From Aquipseudomonas alcaligenes (GTDB lineage Bacteria; Pseudomonadota; Gammaproteobacteria; Pseudomonadales; Pseudomonadaceae): a DNA stretch of 64,000 nucleotides. Numbering within the stretch: position 1 is the first letter of the stretch; each line of letters begins with the position of its first letter. Shown piece by piece: positions 26,882-34,958 of this stretch. Below the pieces are notes generated by a model. That model saw only the letters and a list, made by a program, of their open reading frames with translations. It made no database searches and was not told the origin of the DNA. The stretch is from the NCBI RefSeq assembly GCF_900156545.1, contig NZ_FTNW01000005.1, forward strand, positions 459,703 to 523,702, given 5' to 3'. The translations under genes were made by a program, and so were the position numbers.

Positions 26882-27949
26882 ATGTCCGCCCTGAAGAACG
26901 ACCGTTTCCTGCGCGCCCTGCTCAAGCAACCCGTCGACGTCACGCCCGTGTGGATGATGCGCCAGGCCGGTCGTTACCTGCCGGAGTACCGCGCCACCCG
27001 CGCCAAGGCGGGTGACTTCGTCAGCCTGATGAAGAACCCCGAGCTGGCCTGCGAAGTGACCATCCAGCCGCTGGATCGCTACCCGCAGATCGACGCCGCG
27101 ATCCTCTTCTCCGACATCCTCACCATCCCCGACGCCATGGGCCAGGGCCTGTACTTTGAAACTGGCGAGGGCCCGCGCTTCAAGAAGGTGGTGTCGAGCA
27201 TGGCCGATATCGAGGCCCTGCCGATTCCCGACGCCGAGCAGGACCTGGGCTACGTGATGGATGCGGTGCGCACCATCCGCCGCGAGCTGAATGGTCGCGT
27301 GCCGCTGATCGGCTTCACCGGCAGCCCCTGGACCCTGGCCACCTACATGGTCGAGGGCGGCTCCAGTCGCGACTTCCGCAAGTCCAAGGCGATGCTCTAC
27401 GACAACCCGCAGGCCATGCACGCGCTGCTCGACAAGCTGGCCCGCTCGATCATCGTCTACCTCAACGGGCAGATCCAGGCCGGTGCCCAGGCGGTACAGA
27501 TCTTCGATTCCTGGGGCGGTGCGCTGTCTTCGGCGGCCTATCAGGAGTTCTCCCTGCGCTACATGAAGCAGATCATCGACGGCCTGATCCGCGAACACGA
27601 CGGTCGTCGTGTGCCGGTGATCCTGTTCACCAAGGGTGGCGGCCTGTGGCTGGAATCCATGGCGGAGACCGGCGCCGAGGCGCTGGGCTTGGACTGGACC
27701 TGCGACATCGGCAGCGCGCGCCAGCGCGTGGGCGATAAGGTCGCCCTGCAGGGCAACATGGACCCGGCCGTGCTGCATGCCAAGCCGGCGGCCATCCGTG
27801 CCGAGGTGGCGCGTATCCTCGCCGCCTATGGCCCGGGCAATGGCCAGGTGTTCAACCTCGGCCACGGCATCACCCCGGAAGTGCCGCCGGAGCACGCCAA
27901 GGCCTTCTTCGAGGCGGTGCACGAGCTGTCGGCGCAGTACCACGCCTGA
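26882..27949 (+). CDS. hemE: Uroporphyrinogen decarboxylase
   Basis: Decarboxylates the four acetate side chains of uroporphyrinogen III to give coproporphyrinogen III in haem synthesis. The 355-residue protein has the signature [16 protein letters not shown] near the N-terminus, the [18 protein letters not shown] loop, and [15 protein letters not shown] near the C-terminus. The length is normal. It is a monocistronic unit closed by a strong terminator, and it is the last backbone gene before the pigment cluster. Confidence 0.98.
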   Translation: MSALKNDRFLRALLKQPVDVTPVWMMRQAGRYLPEYRATRAKAGDFVSLMKNPELACEVTIQPLDRYPQIDAAILFSDILTIPDAMGQGLYFETGEGPRFKKVVSSMADIEALPIPDAEQDLGYVMDAVRTIRRELNGRVPLIGFTGSPWTLATYMVEGGSSRDFRKSKAMLYDNPQAMHALLDKLARSIIVYLNGQIQAGAQAVQIFDSWGGALSSAAYQEFSLRYMKQIIDGLIREHDGRRVPVILFTKGGGLWLESMAETGAEALGLDWTCDIGSARQRVGDKVALQGNMDPAVLHAKPAAIRAEVARILAAYGPGNGQVFNLGHGITPEVPPEHAKAFFEAVHELSAQYHA

Positions 27950-27960
27950 TTCAAACGCAT

Positions 27961-27990
27961 AAAAAAGGGCCGCTGATGCGGCCCTTTTTC
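27961..27990. terminator. Bidirectional terminator between hemE and the pigment operon
   Basis: AAAAAGGGCCGC / GCGGCCCTTTTT with a TGAT loop and A/T runs on both sides. It separates hemE from the convergent 3' end of the minus-strand aryl polyene operon. Confidence 0.92.
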
Positions 27991-28007
27991 CTGGTACGCA
28001 GGCGTCT

Positions 28008-28451
28008 TTATTTGATGTTGGCCAGATCGGCCTTGAGGGCGACACCCGCCATGATGGCGCCGGCGTGGCACTCGTACTTCTGCGCGTCGGAATAGACCAC
28101 GTTCTTGTAGTTGCTGACGATGTTGACCACGGCATTGGCGCCGGCCTGCTTGGCGGCATTCTGCATGCGAATGAGTGCAGACTGGAGCACCCAGACACAG
28201 GCTTCCTCGTCGCTTTTGTTGAAGGCATTGGTCTTCTGGCTGGTGGTCACGCCGGACTTCACCACGCTCACGTTGCCAGCCGGCTTGTTGCCCGCCAGGT
28301 AGAACTTCACGCTGCCGTCAAGGCGGCCCGCTTGCAATGCCTCTTGTACCACCTGTTCGAACGGCAGGAAGTGCGTGGTGTCGCGCGCCTGGCTAATGCC
28401 GGGTACCAGCGCGAACAGCAGGGCAGCCAGGGTCCAGTTTTTCAGTTGCAT
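28008..28451 (-). CDS. Small periplasmic protein at the end of the pigment operon
   Basis: A 147-residue exported protein with a signal peptide ending around GISQARDT. The C-terminal half (AGANAVVNIVSNYKNVVYSD then CHAGAIMAGVALKA) resembles small proteins that databases often mislabel as excinuclease ATPase subunits; there is no ATP-binding motif here, so I do not use that name. Homologues often accompany aryl polyene clusters in my recollection. Three cysteines (in EEACVWV, YECHAG) could form a disulfide. It is 25 bases after the preceding lipoprotein gene. The molecular role is unknown. Confidence 0.7.
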   Translation of the reverse strand: MQLKNWTLAALLFALVPGISQARDTTHFLPFEQVVQEALQAGRLDGSVKFYLAGNKPAGNVSVVKSGVTTSQKTNAFNKSDEEACVWVLQSALIRMQNAAKQAGANAVVNIVSNYKNVVYSDAQKYECHAGAIMAGVALKADLANIK

Positions 28452-28476
28452 GGTCGTCTCCTTGACGATGGTTGAC

Positions 28477-28872
28477 TCACAGGGTTTTCGGGAGCTTCAG
28501 CTGGTGCAGAATCTCGGCGCGCAGGCTGTTGACCCAGCGATTGTAGTTGCGATGAATTTTGCCGTCTTCGTACTCCAGGCCCTGGCTGTCGCGGTAGCGA
28601 ATCTGCACGCCGAGGGGGTTGTAGGCGATGCTGATTCTGGCGAGATGGCGTTGGCGCACGTTGATCGACGCCTGGATCTCGCTGGGCTCGACCTCTTCAA
28701 CTTGCCAGCGCCGAGCCTCCAGGGCGCTGATGATGGCCTGCTGCAGCTGCACCTGGCTGTACTCAGGCTCCGCCGGCAGTTTCACCTCGGGCTGCAGCAG
28801 CGGCTTGGAGGTGCAGGCGGCCAGGCCGAACAGGGTCAGGGCCAGCAACAGGGTCTTGAGCGTGCGAGTCAT
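28477..28872 (-). CDS. Small lipoprotein of the pigment operon
   Basis: A 131-residue lipoprotein with a lipobox LAAC (Cys20). The mature part has the pattern AIISALEARRWQVEEVEPSEIQA followed by a short beta/alpha module that recurs in small envelope lipoproteins of pseudomonads. The start overlaps the preceding ketosynthase stop (ATGA), so it belongs to the same transcript. I do not recognise a specific family function; a role in pigment placement in the outer membrane is inference from position only. Confidence 0.7.
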   Translation of the reverse strand: MTRTLKTLLLALTLFGLAACTSKPLLQPEVKLPAEPEYSQVQLQQAIISALEARRWQVEEVEPSEIQASINVRQRHLARISIAYNPLGVQIRYRDSQGLEYEDGKIHRNYNRWVNSLRAEILHQLKLPKTL

Positions 28873-30107
28873 GCGTTATCTGCGTTCCAGCGTTTGAAGA
28901 TCAGCGAGGTGTTCACCCCGCCGAAGGCGAAGTTGTTGTTCATCACGTACTGGTGGCTCATCTGGCGGAACTCGCCGCGCAGGTAGTCCAGCTCGCCGCA
29001 CTCCGGATCGATGTTGTCCAGGTTGAGGGTGTAGACGTAGCTGTCGCTGTTCATCATCTCGATGCTGAACCAGGACTCCAGCGCACCGCAGGCACCCAGG
29101 GTGTGGCCGAAAAAGCTCTTCTGCGAGCTGATCGGCATGCGCGGGCCGAACAGGCTGCTGGTGGCCAGGCTCTCGGCCACGTCGCCCTGGGCGGTGGCGG
29201 TGCCGTGGCCGTTGACGTAGCCGATGGCGGCGGGTTCCAGGCCGGCATCTTCCAGGGCCAGTTCCATGGCGCCGCGCATGGTCGCCTGCTCCGGCTTGGT
29301 GGCGTGGATGCCGTCGGAGTTGCAGCCGAAGCCGACGATTTCGGCATGGATGGTCGCCCCGCGCGCCAGCGCGTGCTCCAGTTCCTCCAGCACCAGGATG
29401 CCGGCACCCTCGCCGATCACCAGGCCGTCGCGGCCGCTGTCGTAGGGGCGCGGGGAGAGGTGCGGGGTGTCGTTCTTCAGGCTGGTGGCATAGAGCGCGT
29501 CGAACACCATGGCTTCGGTCGGGCACAGCTCCTCGGCGCCGCCGGCCAGCATCATCTTCAAGCGCCCGTACTTGATCGCCTCGTAGGCGTAGCCGATGCC
29601 CTGGCTGCCGCTGGTACAGGCGCTGGAGGTGGGGATCAGGCGGCCCTTGAGGCCGAAGAAGATGCTGATATTGGCCGCCGTGGTATGCGGCATCATGCGG
29701 ATATAGGAGTTGGCGTTGAGGCCGTCGGCCACCGAGTTGAGCAGCATATTGCCGAACGCCTTGATCTCGTCGGTGCTGCCGGTGGACGAGCCGCAGGCCA
29801 CGCCCATGCGCCCATCGCTGATGCGCGGGTCGCCGAGCAGGCCGGCATGCTCCAGGGCGCGTTCGGCGGCGTACACCGCCAGCTTGGACACCCGGCCCAT
29901 GCTGCGGGTCTGCTTGCGCGTCCAGTGCTTGGGCTGGACGAAGTCGTCTACCGGGCCGCCCAGGCGGGTATTCAGCTCGGTGAAGCGGTCCCATTCATCC
30001 ATGCGGCGGATGCCGCTCTTGCCGGCCTTGAAGTTGGCCGCAATGGTCGGCCAGTCGCTGCCCAGCGAGGTGATACCGGCCATACCGGTGACGACGACAC
30101 GTTTCAT
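28869..30107 (-). CDS. Aryl polyene beta-ketoacyl-ACP synthase (KS 1)
   Basis: A FabF/FabB-like condensing enzyme, 412 residues, expected to elongate the aryl-primed polyene chain on ACP with malonyl units. The catalytic triad is complete: Cys164 in TSSACTSGSQG, His in NGHGTATAQGD and His in FGHTLGACGALES. The ATG at 30107 shares one base with the ketoreductase stop; the long frame upstream to 30581 is a fusion artefact across that junction. It corresponds to the ketosynthase I know as ApeO from described clusters, an assignment made by position and length. Confidence 0.9.
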   Translation of the reverse strand: MKRVVVTGMAGITSLGSDWPTIAANFKAGKSGIRRMDEWDRFTELNTRLGGPVDDFVQPKHWTRKQTRSMGRVSKLAVYAAERALEHAGLLGDPRISDGRMGVACGSSTGSTDEIKAFGNMLLNSVADGLNANSYIRMMPHTTAANISIFFGLKGRLIPTSSACTSGSQGIGYAYEAIKYGRLKMMLAGGAEELCPTEAMVFDALYATSLKNDTPHLSPRPYDSGRDGLVIGEGAGILVLEELEHALARGATIHAEIVGFGCNSDGIHATKPEQATMRGAMELALEDAGLEPAAIGYVNGHGTATAQGDVAESLATSSLFGPRMPISSQKSFFGHTLGACGALESWFSIEMMNSDSYVYTLNLDNIDPECGELDYLRGEFRQMSHQYVMNNNFAFGGVNTSLIFKRWNADNA

Positions 30108-30835
30108 CAGCACAGACCACCGTTCACCGCGAGGACCTGGCGGGTAATGTACGCCGCCTCCTCGGACATCAGGAAATTCACCGCGCCGGCCACTTCTTCC
30201 GGGGTGCCCATGCGCGCGGCCGGTACCATCTTGAGGATTTCCTCCACCGGTACCTGTTCGTCGAGGATCTCGGTGTCGATCAGCCCTGGCGCGACGCAGT
30301 TGACCGTGATCTTGCGCTTGCCCAGCTCGATGGCCAGGGCCTTGGCGGCGCCGATCACGCCGGCCTTGGAGGCGCTGTAGTTGACCTGGCCGCGGTTGCC
30401 GATCAGCCCGGACACCGAGGTGATGCAGACGATGCGCCCGGCCTGGCGGCGGCGGATCATCGGCATGGTCAGCGGGTGCAGCACGTTGTAGAAACCGTCC
30501 AGGTTGGTGCGCAGCACCTGATCCCAGTCGTCTTCGGAGAGCGCCGGGAAGGCGCCGTCGCGGGTCAGGCCGGCGTTGCACACCACGCCGTAGTAGGCGC
30601 CGTGTTGCTCGACATCGGCCTCCAGCGCCGCGCGGCAGGCGGCGCGGTCGGACACGTCGAACTGCAGGATGCGCGCCTGCCGGCCCAGTTCGGCGATCTG
30701 TGCCTGCACGGCCTCGGCCTCATCGCGGCGCGAGCGGCAGTGCAGGACGATGTCGTAACCGGAGCGGGCCAGGCGCAGGGCGATGGCCCTGCCGATGCCG
30801 CGGCTGGAGCCGGTGACCAGGATGGTTTCAGTCAT
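30107..30835 (-). CDS. Aryl polyene 3-ketoacyl-ACP reductase
   Basis: A FabG-like short-chain dehydrogenase, 242 residues, that reduces the beta-keto group after each extension in the polyene cycle (ApeQ role). It has the NADPH motif GSSRGIG at 9-15, CNAG, the catalytic Ser in ITSVSG and YSASK. It starts at an ATG (30835) that overlaps the dehydratase stop by four bases, and ends one base into the ketosynthase start. There is no enoyl reductase in the cluster, as expected for a product that keeps its double bonds. Confidence 0.92.
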   Translation of the reverse strand: MTETILVTGSSRGIGRAIALRLARSGYDIVLHCRSRRDEAEAVQAQIAELGRQARILQFDVSDRAACRAALEADVEQHGAYYGVVCNAGLTRDGAFPALSEDDWDQVLRTNLDGFYNVLHPLTMPMIRRRQAGRIVCITSVSGLIGNRGQVNYSASKAGVIGAAKALAIELGKRKITVNCVAPGLIDTEILDEQVPVEEILKMVPAARMGTPEEVAGAVNFLMSEEAAYITRQVLAVNGGLC

Positions 30836-31293
30836 TGCGATTGCTCTTGCTGTTCTTGTAGATAGCTCGCCACTTCCGGCGGGCGGAACACATTGAGGCG
30901 TGCTTCGGCATGGATATCGGGGCCATCCAGGTGGCACTCGAAGACGCCCATGCCGTTGTCGTCCTGCAGCGAGCGCAGGGCCCTGATGCGCAGTTCGGCG
31001 CCGGCCGGGAAGCGCTCGACATTGCACTCGAACTTGCGCGTGCCGAGGAGGAAGCCCAGCTCCACCGGCAGGCCGGCCTGGCGTGCCTGGCACCCGGCGT
31101 AGGCGGCGATGCTCTGCGCCATCAGCTCGATGCCGACCCAGGCCGGCAGGCTACCGTCTTCCTGGTTGAACAGGCCGCCGGGGCGCACGGTCAGGCGTGT
31201 CTCGATGTCTTCGGCGCCGAAGCTGATGACCTCGTCGATCAGGATCATGTCGGCGGCATGCGGGATCAGTTCGGCGATCGGCCACTGGCTCAT
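30832..31293 (-). CDS. Aryl polyene hotdog dehydratase
   Basis: A 153-residue FabA/FabZ-like hotdog-fold protein, probably the 3-hydroxyacyl-ACP dehydratase partner named ApeP in described clusters. The first residues contain the FabZ-like PHAADMILIDEVI with a candidate catalytic His12, followed by the helix PAWVGIELMAQSIAAYAG typical of these folds. A second dehydratase-like domain is fused to the ligase at 43721-45382, so this may act as a heterodimer with it. The gene is translationally coupled on both sides. Confidence 0.87.
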   Translation of the reverse strand: MSQWPIAELIPHAADMILIDEVISFGAEDIETRLTVRPGGLFNQEDGSLPAWVGIELMAQSIAAYAGCQARQAGLPVELGFLLGTRKFECNVERFPAGAELRIRALRSLQDDNGMGVFECHLDGPDIHAEARLNVFRPPEVASYLQEQQEQSQ

Positions 31294-32492
31294 GGCGCAT
31301 CACCCAGGATAAGCGCGACGTTGTTGCCGCCGAAGGCGAAGGAGTTGCTCATCAGCCGGCGGCCCGCCGTTCTCTGCAGGCGATCACCGGCGCCGACCAG
31401 GCGCAGCGGCGACAGCGCCGGGTCGGCCTGGCCGTCCCAGCGATGCGGCGGCAGCAGGCCGTCGCGGTTGTACTCGCTCAGGGTCAGCCAGCAGAAGGCC
31501 GCCTCCAGCGCGCCGGCGGCGCCCAGGGTGTGGCCGGTCAGCGGCTTGGTCGAGGAGCAGGGCAGCGTGGCAGGTAACAGCCCGTGCACGGCATGGCTCT
31601 CCATGGCGTCGTTGTGCGTGGTGGCGGTGCCGTGCAGGTTGAGGTAGTGGATGTCGCTGGCCACCAGGCCGGCGCTGGCCAGGGCTTTCTCCATCGCCGC
31701 GTGGGCGCCGAGGCCTTGCGGGTGCGGCGCGGAAATATGGTGCGCGTCGGAGCTGGCACCGCCGCCGAGGAAGGCGATCGGGCTGGCTTCCCTGGTCATC
31801 AGGAACAGCGCCGCGCCCTCGCCGATATTGATGCCGTGGCGGTTCACCGAGAATGGGTTGCACAGCTCGGCGGACACCGCTTCGAGCGCCGAGAAACCGT
31901 TCAGGGTCAGGCGGCACAGGCTGTCCACGCCGCCGCAGATCACCGCGTCGCACAGGCCCTGCTGCAGCAGACGATGGGCGCTGAGCAGCGCGCGGGCGCT
32001 GGAGGTGCAGGCGGTGGACTGGCAGTACACCGGGCCTTTGAGGCCCAGCCAGTCGGCGAGGAAGGTGGCCGGCGCGGCCATCTCCTGCTGGGCGTAGTGG
32101 TAGTCGGCGGGCAGCTCGCCCTCCCTGAAGAAGCGCGCGATACCGGCGCTGGCCTCGCGGATGCCCGAGGTGCTGGTGCCCAGCACCAGGCCGACGCGGG
32201 TGGCGCCGTGGCGGGCGATGGCGGCGCGCAGCTCGGGTTCGATCTGCAAGGCGGCGGCCAGCAGCAGCTGGTTGTTACGGCTATGGGCTGCGGCGAAGCC
32301 GGCTGGCATCTGCGGCAGGGCGCCATGCACGGCGCCGACGGTGAGGCGGCGGTCGCTGACCCAACCGTCCTCGGCGCGCATGCCGGAGGCATCGCCGGCC
32401 AGCAGCGCGTCGGCCACTGCCTGCTTGCCTTCGCCCAGGGCGCACAGCAGGCCGAGGGCATTCAAATAACTCGGCTGTGTAGAGCGGGGCAT
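31290..32492 (-). CDS. Aryl polyene beta-ketoacyl-ACP synthase (KS 2)
   Basis: A second condensing enzyme, 400 residues. The triad is intact with Cys162 in QSTACTSSARAL, His in LHGTATTHND and His in PLTGHTLGAAGALEA. It is divergent in sequence from KS 1 (28869-30107), so it is not a recent duplicate. Aryl polyene clusters use one ketosynthase for initiation and another with a chain-length factor for elongation; this one most resembles ApeR by position, which I cannot verify. One base is shared with the upstream lipoprotein stop. Confidence 0.88.
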   Translation of the reverse strand: MPRSTQPSYLNALGLLCALGEGKQAVADALLAGDASGMRAEDGWVSDRRLTVGAVHGALPQMPAGFAAAHSRNNQLLLAAALQIEPELRAAIARHGATRVGLVLGTSTSGIREASAGIARFFREGELPADYHYAQQEMAAPATFLADWLGLKGPVYCQSTACTSSARALLSAHRLLQQGLCDAVICGGVDSLCRLTLNGFSALEAVSAELCNPFSVNRHGINIGEGAALFLMTREASPIAFLGGGASSDAHHISAPHPQGLGAHAAMEKALASAGLVASDIHYLNLHGTATTHNDAMESHAVHGLLPATLPCSSTKPLTGHTLGAAGALEAAFCWLTLSEYNRDGLLPPHRWDGQADPALSPLRLVGAGDRLQRTAGRRLMSNSFAFGGNNVALILGDAP

Positions 32493-32989
32493 CAGTTGCC
32501 TTCTTCTTGGTTCAGCGCGCGCACCCGATAGCGGAGCTGTGGTGCGGCGAGGGTAAAGTCCAGTGCGGAACGGTAGCGGATTCGCCAGTCCGGGTTAAGC
32601 CGGCGCTGACCATCGGCGTCGCGCTGCCAGCTGTCCTCGGGGTAGGCCGCCAGTGCGTTATCGGTGGTCAGGGCGAACAGCAGGGCGGCGAACAGTTCAC
32701 GGGCCTCGGCGTTCGGTGGCAGCAGGCCGTCGTTGCGCCACTCGCCCTGTTCTAGCAGCTGGCGCGCCAGCGGTACGCCGAGCGGATCGAACAACGACCA
32801 GCGCAGGGCCTGGCCTTCGGCCTGGATCACCAGCAGCCAGTCGCGCCTTTCAGCATTCTGCGTGCGTTCGATCTGCAGGCTGATGGGCAGCGCGGCGGTC
32901 AATTCGGGGCTGCTCGTCGGCACGGGCGTATGCCCGGCGCAGGCGCCGAGCAGCAGAACCAGGGCAAGCAGCAAGACACGGGTCAGCAC
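32492..32989 (-). CDS. DUF3261-like lipoprotein of the pigment operon
   Basis: A 165-residue lipoprotein with a strong signal peptide and lipobox LGAC (Cys16 or 17 region, LALVLLLGACAGHTP). The start is a GTG at 32989, seven bases inside the methyltransferase gene; the longer open frame to 33769 is a shadow of that gene. The mature part (WLLVIQAEGQALRWSLFDPLGVPLARQ) looks like the DUF3261 family that is common in aryl polyene clusters, where it is thought to help place the pigment in the outer membrane. Confidence 0.78.
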   Translation of the reverse strand: MLTRVLLLALVLLLGACAGHTPVPTSSPELTAALPISLQIERTQNAERRDWLLVIQAEGQALRWSLFDPLGVPLARQLLEQGEWRNDGLLPPNAEARELFAALLFALTTDNALAAYPEDSWQRDADGQRRLNPDWRIRYRSALDFTLAAPQLRYRVRALNQEEGN

Positions 32990-33696
32990 GGCTTGCGCGC
33001 CACCACATTGACCAGCGTCTCGTCGCGCTGGCCGAATGGCTTGGGCTGCAGGATGCCCCAGCGTTCGAGCAGGCCGAAGTCTCTGGAGCGGCTCCACCAC
33101 AGGTAGGGGTAGGAGACATTGCGTTCCTCGAACTGGAAGCCCTGCGCGCGCAGCATGCCGAGGTACTCCTCGGCGCTCTTCTGCACGTGCATCGGATGGC
33201 GGAACAGCCAGCGGATCACCCAGGTGTCGATGTAGAACTTGGTCGACTCGGCGAACAGCAGCAGGCCGCCCGGCTTCAGCACGCGCCAGAACTCGGCCAG
33301 GGCGCGCTCCTGCTCGACCAGATGGTGGAAGGTCTGGTGGCAGAACAGGATATCCACGGATGCGTCGGGCAGCTGGATGCTGGCGCAGTCGCTGGCGATC
33401 AGTTGCACGTCGAGGCCCAGCTGCCCGGCTTCGGCGCGTGAGCAGTCGAGGCTGTGCGGGTCGGCATCCAGGCCGATCAGTCGCCCCGGGGCGAAGGCTT
33501 CCTGCAGCAGGCGAAACGAGCGGCCCTGGCCGCAGCCAGCGTCGAGCAGCACCGGCGCCTGCGGCAGCGGTGCATCGATCAGGCGCTTGAGGTCGTTGAT
33601 CGCCACGCGCAGCACATGGTGCTGCCAGACGTGGCTCTGCAGGAACCAGAAGCCGAAGCGGGTTTCCTCGACGTAGGTGGCGGCGGCGCGTTCCAT
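32983..33696 (-). CDS. SAM-dependent methyltransferase of the pigment operon
   Basis: A 237-residue class I methyltransferase with motif I VLLDAGCGQGRS near residue 50, a following acidic LIGLDADPHSL, and FCHQTFHHLVEQERALAEFWRVLKPGG. In aryl polyenes the aryl head hydroxyl or ring is commonly methylated, so methylation of the aryl group is the likely job, by inference. The start is an ATG at 33696, 14 bases after the flavoprotein gene; the open frame continues upstream to 34485 in a shadow frame. Confidence 0.87.
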   Translation of the reverse strand: MERAAATYVEETRFGFWFLQSHVWQHHVLRVAINDLKRLIDAPLPQAPVLLDAGCGQGRSFRLLQEAFAPGRLIGLDADPHSLDCSRAEAGQLGLDVQLIASDCASIQLPDASVDILFCHQTFHHLVEQERALAEFWRVLKPGGLLLFAESTKFYIDTWVIRWLFRHPMHVQKSAEEYLGMLRAQGFQFEERNVSYPYLWWSRSRDFGLLERWGILQPKPFGQRDETLVNVVARKPC

Positions 33697-33710
33697 TGCG
33701 GTGGCGGTCC

Positions 33711-34958
33711 TTAGTTGGGGGAGCAGAGTTCGGCAAGCACGCCGAGGCGGCGCTTGGGCTCGGCGACATAGGGGTTCTTCTCGTCCCAGGCGTAGCCGGC
33801 GAGGATCGAGCAGATCATGCGGCGGATCTCCGGCTGGGCCTTCTCGTAGAAGATCACGTCCTGGAAGCTGCCATCGTACCAACCCTGCACATACACGCGG
33901 AACGTATCCACGCCGCGCTTGAGCGGGACGGCGAATTCGTTCTCCCAGTCCACCGCCTCGCCGCCGAGCTGGCGGTGCAGCAGGGCGGCGGCCATGCTCG
34001 CCGAGCGCATGGCGATGGTCACGCCGGAGCTGAACACCGGGTCGAGGAACTCGGCGGCGTTGCCCAGCAGGGCGAAGCCCGGGCCGTGCAGGCTTTTGAC
34101 GTTGGCCGAGTAGCCACCGATGGCGCGCGCCGGGGTGTCCCACACGGCATTCTCTAGCACACGGCTCAGCGACGGCGTCTCGGCAACGAACTGCTTGAGG
34201 CAGGCGTCGAGGTCCTTGGGGTAGCCCTCGTAGTGCTCGGCGGCGGACACCACGCCCAGCGAGCAGCGGCCGTTGCTGAACGGAATGGTCCAGAACCACA
34301 CGTCCCTGAGTTTCGGATGCGTGGTGATCAGGATCTTCTCGCGGTCGAAGCCGCTGGCCGGGTCGATGTGGTCCTCGATATGGGTGAACACCGCCTGGCG
34401 AATCGGGAAGGACGACGGCGTGTCGAGGTCGAGCAGACGCGGCAGCACGCGGCCGTAGCCGCTGCCGTCGAGGACGAAGGCGCATTCGACGGTGTATTCG
34501 TGGCCATCGGCCAGGCGGCGTACCGACAGGCGCGGGCAGTCACCAGCGAAGTCCGCGGCGAAGATCTCTTCTTCGTAGCGGATCTCCACGCCCTGCAGCT
34601 CGGCCTGGTCGGCCAGCAGCTTGTCGAAGTCGGCGCGGATCACCTGGTAGGTCGAGCCCTTGCCCTCGGTGAATTTATCGCGGAAGTCGAACTCGGTGTA
34701 GCGCTCGCCCCAGGCGAAGGCCGCGCCATGTTTGGTCTGGAAACCGGCGGCCTGCACTGCTTCGAGCATGCCGGCTTCCTCGACGAAGTCCAGGCAGTGC
34801 GACAGCAGGCTCTCGCCGATGGAGAAGCGCGGGAAGCGCTGGCGCTCCAGCACCAGCACATCGTGGCCCTGGCGCTTGAGGATGGCCGCCGCGATGGCCC
34901 CGGAGGGCCCGGCGCCGATGACCACGACCTGGCGTTGTTCGAGTTCAGGAGACTTCAT
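33711..34958 (-). CDS. Flavin-dependent halogenase-like oxidoreductase
   Basis: A 415-residue FAD-dependent protein of the tryptophan/phenol halogenase superfamily. Seen directly are the GxGxxG site GAGPSG (15-20), ERQRFPRFSIGES, the halogenase signature WxWxIP as WFWTIP (221-226), and a lysine in QTKHGAAFAWG (Lys76) in the position where halogenases carry their catalytic Lys. The second FAD motif is FALLGNAAEFLDPVFSSG. Because xanthomonadins and some flexirubins carry bromine or chlorine, this could halogenate the aryl head; it could equally be a non-halogenating monooxygenase or reductase. It overlaps the upstream antiporter-like gene by 14 bases. Confidence 0.82.
   Translation of the reverse strand: MKSPELEQRQVVVIGAGPSGAIAAAILKRQGHDVLVLERQRFPRFSIGESLLSHCLDFVEEAGMLEAVQAAGFQTKHGAAFAWGERYTEFDFRDKFTEGKGSTYQVIRADFDKLLADQAELQGVEIRYEEEIFAADFAGDCPRLSVRRLADGHEYTVECAFVLDGSGYGRVLPRLLDLDTPSSFPIRQAVFTHIEDHIDPASGFDREKILITTHPKLRDVWFWTIPFSNGRCSLGVVSAAEHYEGYPKDLDACLKQFVAETPSLSRVLENAVWDTPARAIGGYSANVKSLHGPGFALLGNAAEFLDPVFSSGVTIAMRSASMAAALLHRQLGGEAVDWENEFAVPLKRGVDTFRVYVQGWYDGSFQDVIFYEKAQPEIRRMICSILAGYAWDEKNPYVAEPKRRLGVLAELCSPN

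Noticed and set aside
28008..28451. Excinuclease ATPase subunit name for the small periplasmic protein
   Set aside because: No Walker motifs and a clear signal peptide; the database label known for such proteins is not supported.
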